NCBI GenBank assembly: GCA_016844625.1
Contig: JAERMN010000374.1
Location: 1-7,159 of the forward strand
DNA: 7,159 bases
Source: Deltaproteobacteria bacterium
GTDB taxonomy: Bacteria > Desulfobacterota > Binatia > UBA9968
Direction: 5' to 3'
This document shows positions 5,793 to 7,159 of the stretch, piece after piece (position 1 is the first letter of the stretch; each line of letters starts with the position of its first letter). The notes below the pieces were generated by a model that worked only from the letters and a program-made list of their open reading frames with translations, had not been told where the DNA came from and made no database searches. Made by a program: the position numbers and the translations under genes.

Positions 5793-6713
5793 TCATTTCG
5801 CCCGGCCCTCTTGGGTTATCTGGTTCCAACGCGCCCAGCTATGCCGCGCTTTCACCGCGTCGGTTAGAAGGTGGTCGATGGCGGTAGTGTTACGCAGTTT
5901 TTCTTTTTCCATTTCAGCGAGCAGCGTCCGGGCCATGTCAGAATGATCGGCCAGGAATTTAGGCCGACCGATAAATTCCGCGACGTAACGCAGGAGAACG
6001 CAGCGGTCGTGCCATGCGCCGAGAGCGTTCTGTAATTCTTTGAGCGCTTCGACTAATGGTTTGGTCTCGTTATCTCCCAACTCCGCGAGTAATTCGACTC
6101 GGTAGCGTAGATGCTTACCGGCGATGCGCAACCGATGGAGGTGAGTCTCGTCGCGTTGCTCGGTTGCCGACGCCAACGCTCCCTGCCAAGCTTTCATCGA
6201 TTTCGCGATTGCGATTTCGAGACTCTCGAGCGGGTCGGTGTCGCGGTCGGTGGCTTCGATGAGCGCCTGCGCGCGGGCGATGAAGCTAAACAAATCGTGC
6301 CGCGCGATCTCGCGGCGCGCGCGCTCGACTAGCGGGCTGCGTTTCGCTTCAAGCTTAGCTCGCACCGAACCCCACGCGCGTTGGACGGCGGCTGCGCTAG
6401 CGTGCTGGTGCTTCTCCTTGATCAGATCTAGGTTGACGTCGAGATTGCGGCAAGGTCCAAGCGCTCGGCGCACCTGGCGAAGTACACGCGCCACTTTTTT
6501 GCTTTTCGGCGGTTTAGATGCCGGATGGATCACGCGTAGCGCCTGCTGTAGGCGGCGGCTCCAGACGCGCAGATCGTGGACCGTCTCTGGATCGTCGCTG
6601 ACCAACAATTTTGGCATGAGGGAGGCGAACCGTTGAAGGCGTTTGCGGGCGAGGGTTAGTAACTTTTTCTGCTTCGAAAGCGCCGCGCCAGAGGTCGTTG
6701 CCGATTTGTTCAT
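5793..6713 (-). CDS. CHAD-domain protein
   Basis: A 306-residue, highly basic, all-helical protein with the conserved histidine alpha-helical domain (CHAD), a family known to bind polyphosphate and to associate with polyphosphate granules. Visible motifs: VHDLRVWSRRLQQ (45-57), LGPCRNLDV (85-93), HRLRIAGKHLRYRVE (193-207) and LQNALGAWHDR (227-237), with histidines 46, 193, 201 and 235 and many arginines and lysines along the helices. The second motif has N90 where the family mostly has D. There is no signal peptide, membrane helix or fused CYTH triphosphatase domain, so it is a stand-alone CHAD. It begins 7 bases after the SixA gene stop, with a poor ribosome-binding site, and is likely co-transcribed with it. 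It converges with the kinase pair; no terminator is visible in the 5-base gap. Confidence 0.92.
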   Translation of the reverse strand: MNKSATTSGAALSKQKKLLTLARKRLQRFASLMPKLLVSDDPETVHDLRVWSRRLQQALRVIHPASKPPKSKKVARVLRQVRRALGPCRNLDVNLDLIKEKHQHASAAAVQRAWGSVRAKLEAKRSPLVERARREIARHDLFSFIARAQALIEATDRDTDPLESLEIAIAKSMKAWQGALASATEQRDETHLHRLRIAGKHLRYRVELLAELGDNETKPLVEALKELQNALGAWHDRCVLLRYVAEFIGRPKFLADHSDMARTLLAEMEKEKLRNTTAIDHLLTDAVKARHSWARWNQITQEGRAK

Positions 6714-6720
6714 GGCCGGC

Positions 6721-7159
6721 TCAATGTTTCGCCGCGCGGGTTCCTAGTAGCCGCAGCTGTTTTGGCGTCAGGAGCCAATGCAGGATGCCCGGACTCGACG
6801 GCGGCATGCCATCGATTTCAATGCGGCAGAGCGAGCCCTTGCGCAGAACGATTTCCAAGCCAAGGCTGCCGCAGAGCAATGAGCTTATCGTTTTACATAA
6901 CAAAGGTTCATGGCCGACTATTAGAAGATGTTCCCGATCGTGATAGCGAGCCAGGCTGATCAGCAGAAGATCCACGGTGCTTTCCGGCGCCAGGCTAGAG
7001 ACTTCTTCGAGACGAGATTCTAGACTGAGTGCTGCCGCGACGATCTCCGCGCTCTGGTGCGCGCGCAAGACCGGGCTGGTCAAAATCCCGTCGAATGGAA
7101 TCTCCAACCGGGAGAGCCCGCGCGCGGCCCGGCGCATCCGTTTGATGCCTTTGTTAGTC
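6721..7159 (-). CDS. sixA: SixA-type phosphohistidine phosphatase (5' end beyond right edge)
   Basis: Histidine phosphatase superfamily member; SixA removes phosphate from phosphohistidines. The frame stays open to the right edge, and the codons upstream of ATG 7137 read TNKGIKR followed by MRRAARGL, matching the family's LTxxGxxRMxxAA, so that ATG is internal and roughly 35-40 residues with the first catalytic RHG motif lie outside the window. Inside it are ILTSPVLRAHQSAEI (about 7083-7045) and LLIVGHEPLL with the second catalytic histidine (6912-6910). The C-terminal KGSLCRIEID and LHWLLTPKQL fit SixA. The stop at 6721 is 7 bases before the CHAD start; sixA and CHAD genes are often neighbours, supporting a shared role. 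Confidence 0.88.
   Translation of the reverse strand, partial: TNKGIKRMRRAARGLSRLEIPFDGILTSPVLRAHQSAEIVAAALSLESRLEEVSSLAPESTVDLLLISLARYHDREHLLIVGHEPLLCKTISSLLCGSLGLEIVLRKGSLCRIEIDGMPPSSPGILHWLLTPKQLRLLGTRAAKH

Noticed and set aside
6721..7137. SixA starting at the ATG at 7137
   Set aside because: The frame continues upstream with family residues (TNKGIKR) and the essential RHG motif would be missing, so the gene is truncated by the window edge.
1..7159. CRISPR arrays, tRNA or rRNA genes, insertion sequences
   Set aside because: No spaced repeat array, cloverleaf, rRNA-like stretch or transposase-like frame was found on reading both strands.

Overview
This 7.2 kb window comes from a bacterium of moderate GC content. 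The GC level, Shine-Dalgarno-led genes and a Pst phosphate importer next to a SixA/CHAD pair fit a Gram-negative, perhaps deltaproteobacterium-like or related uncultivated soil or sediment lineage. The sequence alone does not fix the taxon.

Left part (1-3611, minus strand): a high-affinity phosphate ABC importer operon in the order pstS-pstC-pstA-pstB, read right to left, with pstB running off the left edge. pstA and the visible part of pstB are intact. pstS and pstC are each split between two reading frames, and in both the split coincides with missing residues: about 4-5 in PstS and about 20 in PstC. This is either real decay of the importer or assembly error. A perfect 14-bp hairpin separates pstS from pstC.

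Middle (3612-4399): a non-coding stretch with a cluster of three GC-rich hairpins (3802-3891), a collapsed second pstS copy (3921-4186) that keeps only its N- and C-terminal ends, a 24-bp inverted repeat (4238-4261), and three copies of a (G/T)TAACA-N5-(G/T)TAACA direct repeat with an 11-bp period. One copy precedes pstS, one precedes the pstS remnant, and one faces the opposite way towards the kinase genes. These look like Pho boxes and would put the importer and the kinase pair under the same phosphate-starvation regulator.

Right part (4400-7159): two overlapping plus-strand genes for thymidylate-kinase-like P-loop proteins. The second has arginine in place of the Walker A lysine. They converge, with a 5-base gap, on a minus-strand pair: a SixA-type phosphohistidine phosphatase (5' end beyond the right edge) followed by a CHAD-domain protein, a family linked to polyphosphate.

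Taken together, the window reads as a phosphate-economy locus: phosphate import, a polyphosphate-binding/phosphohistidine pair, and a paired kinase/pseudokinase of unknown substrate that may be phosphate-regulated. The direct repeats and the kinase pair are the most interesting elements.
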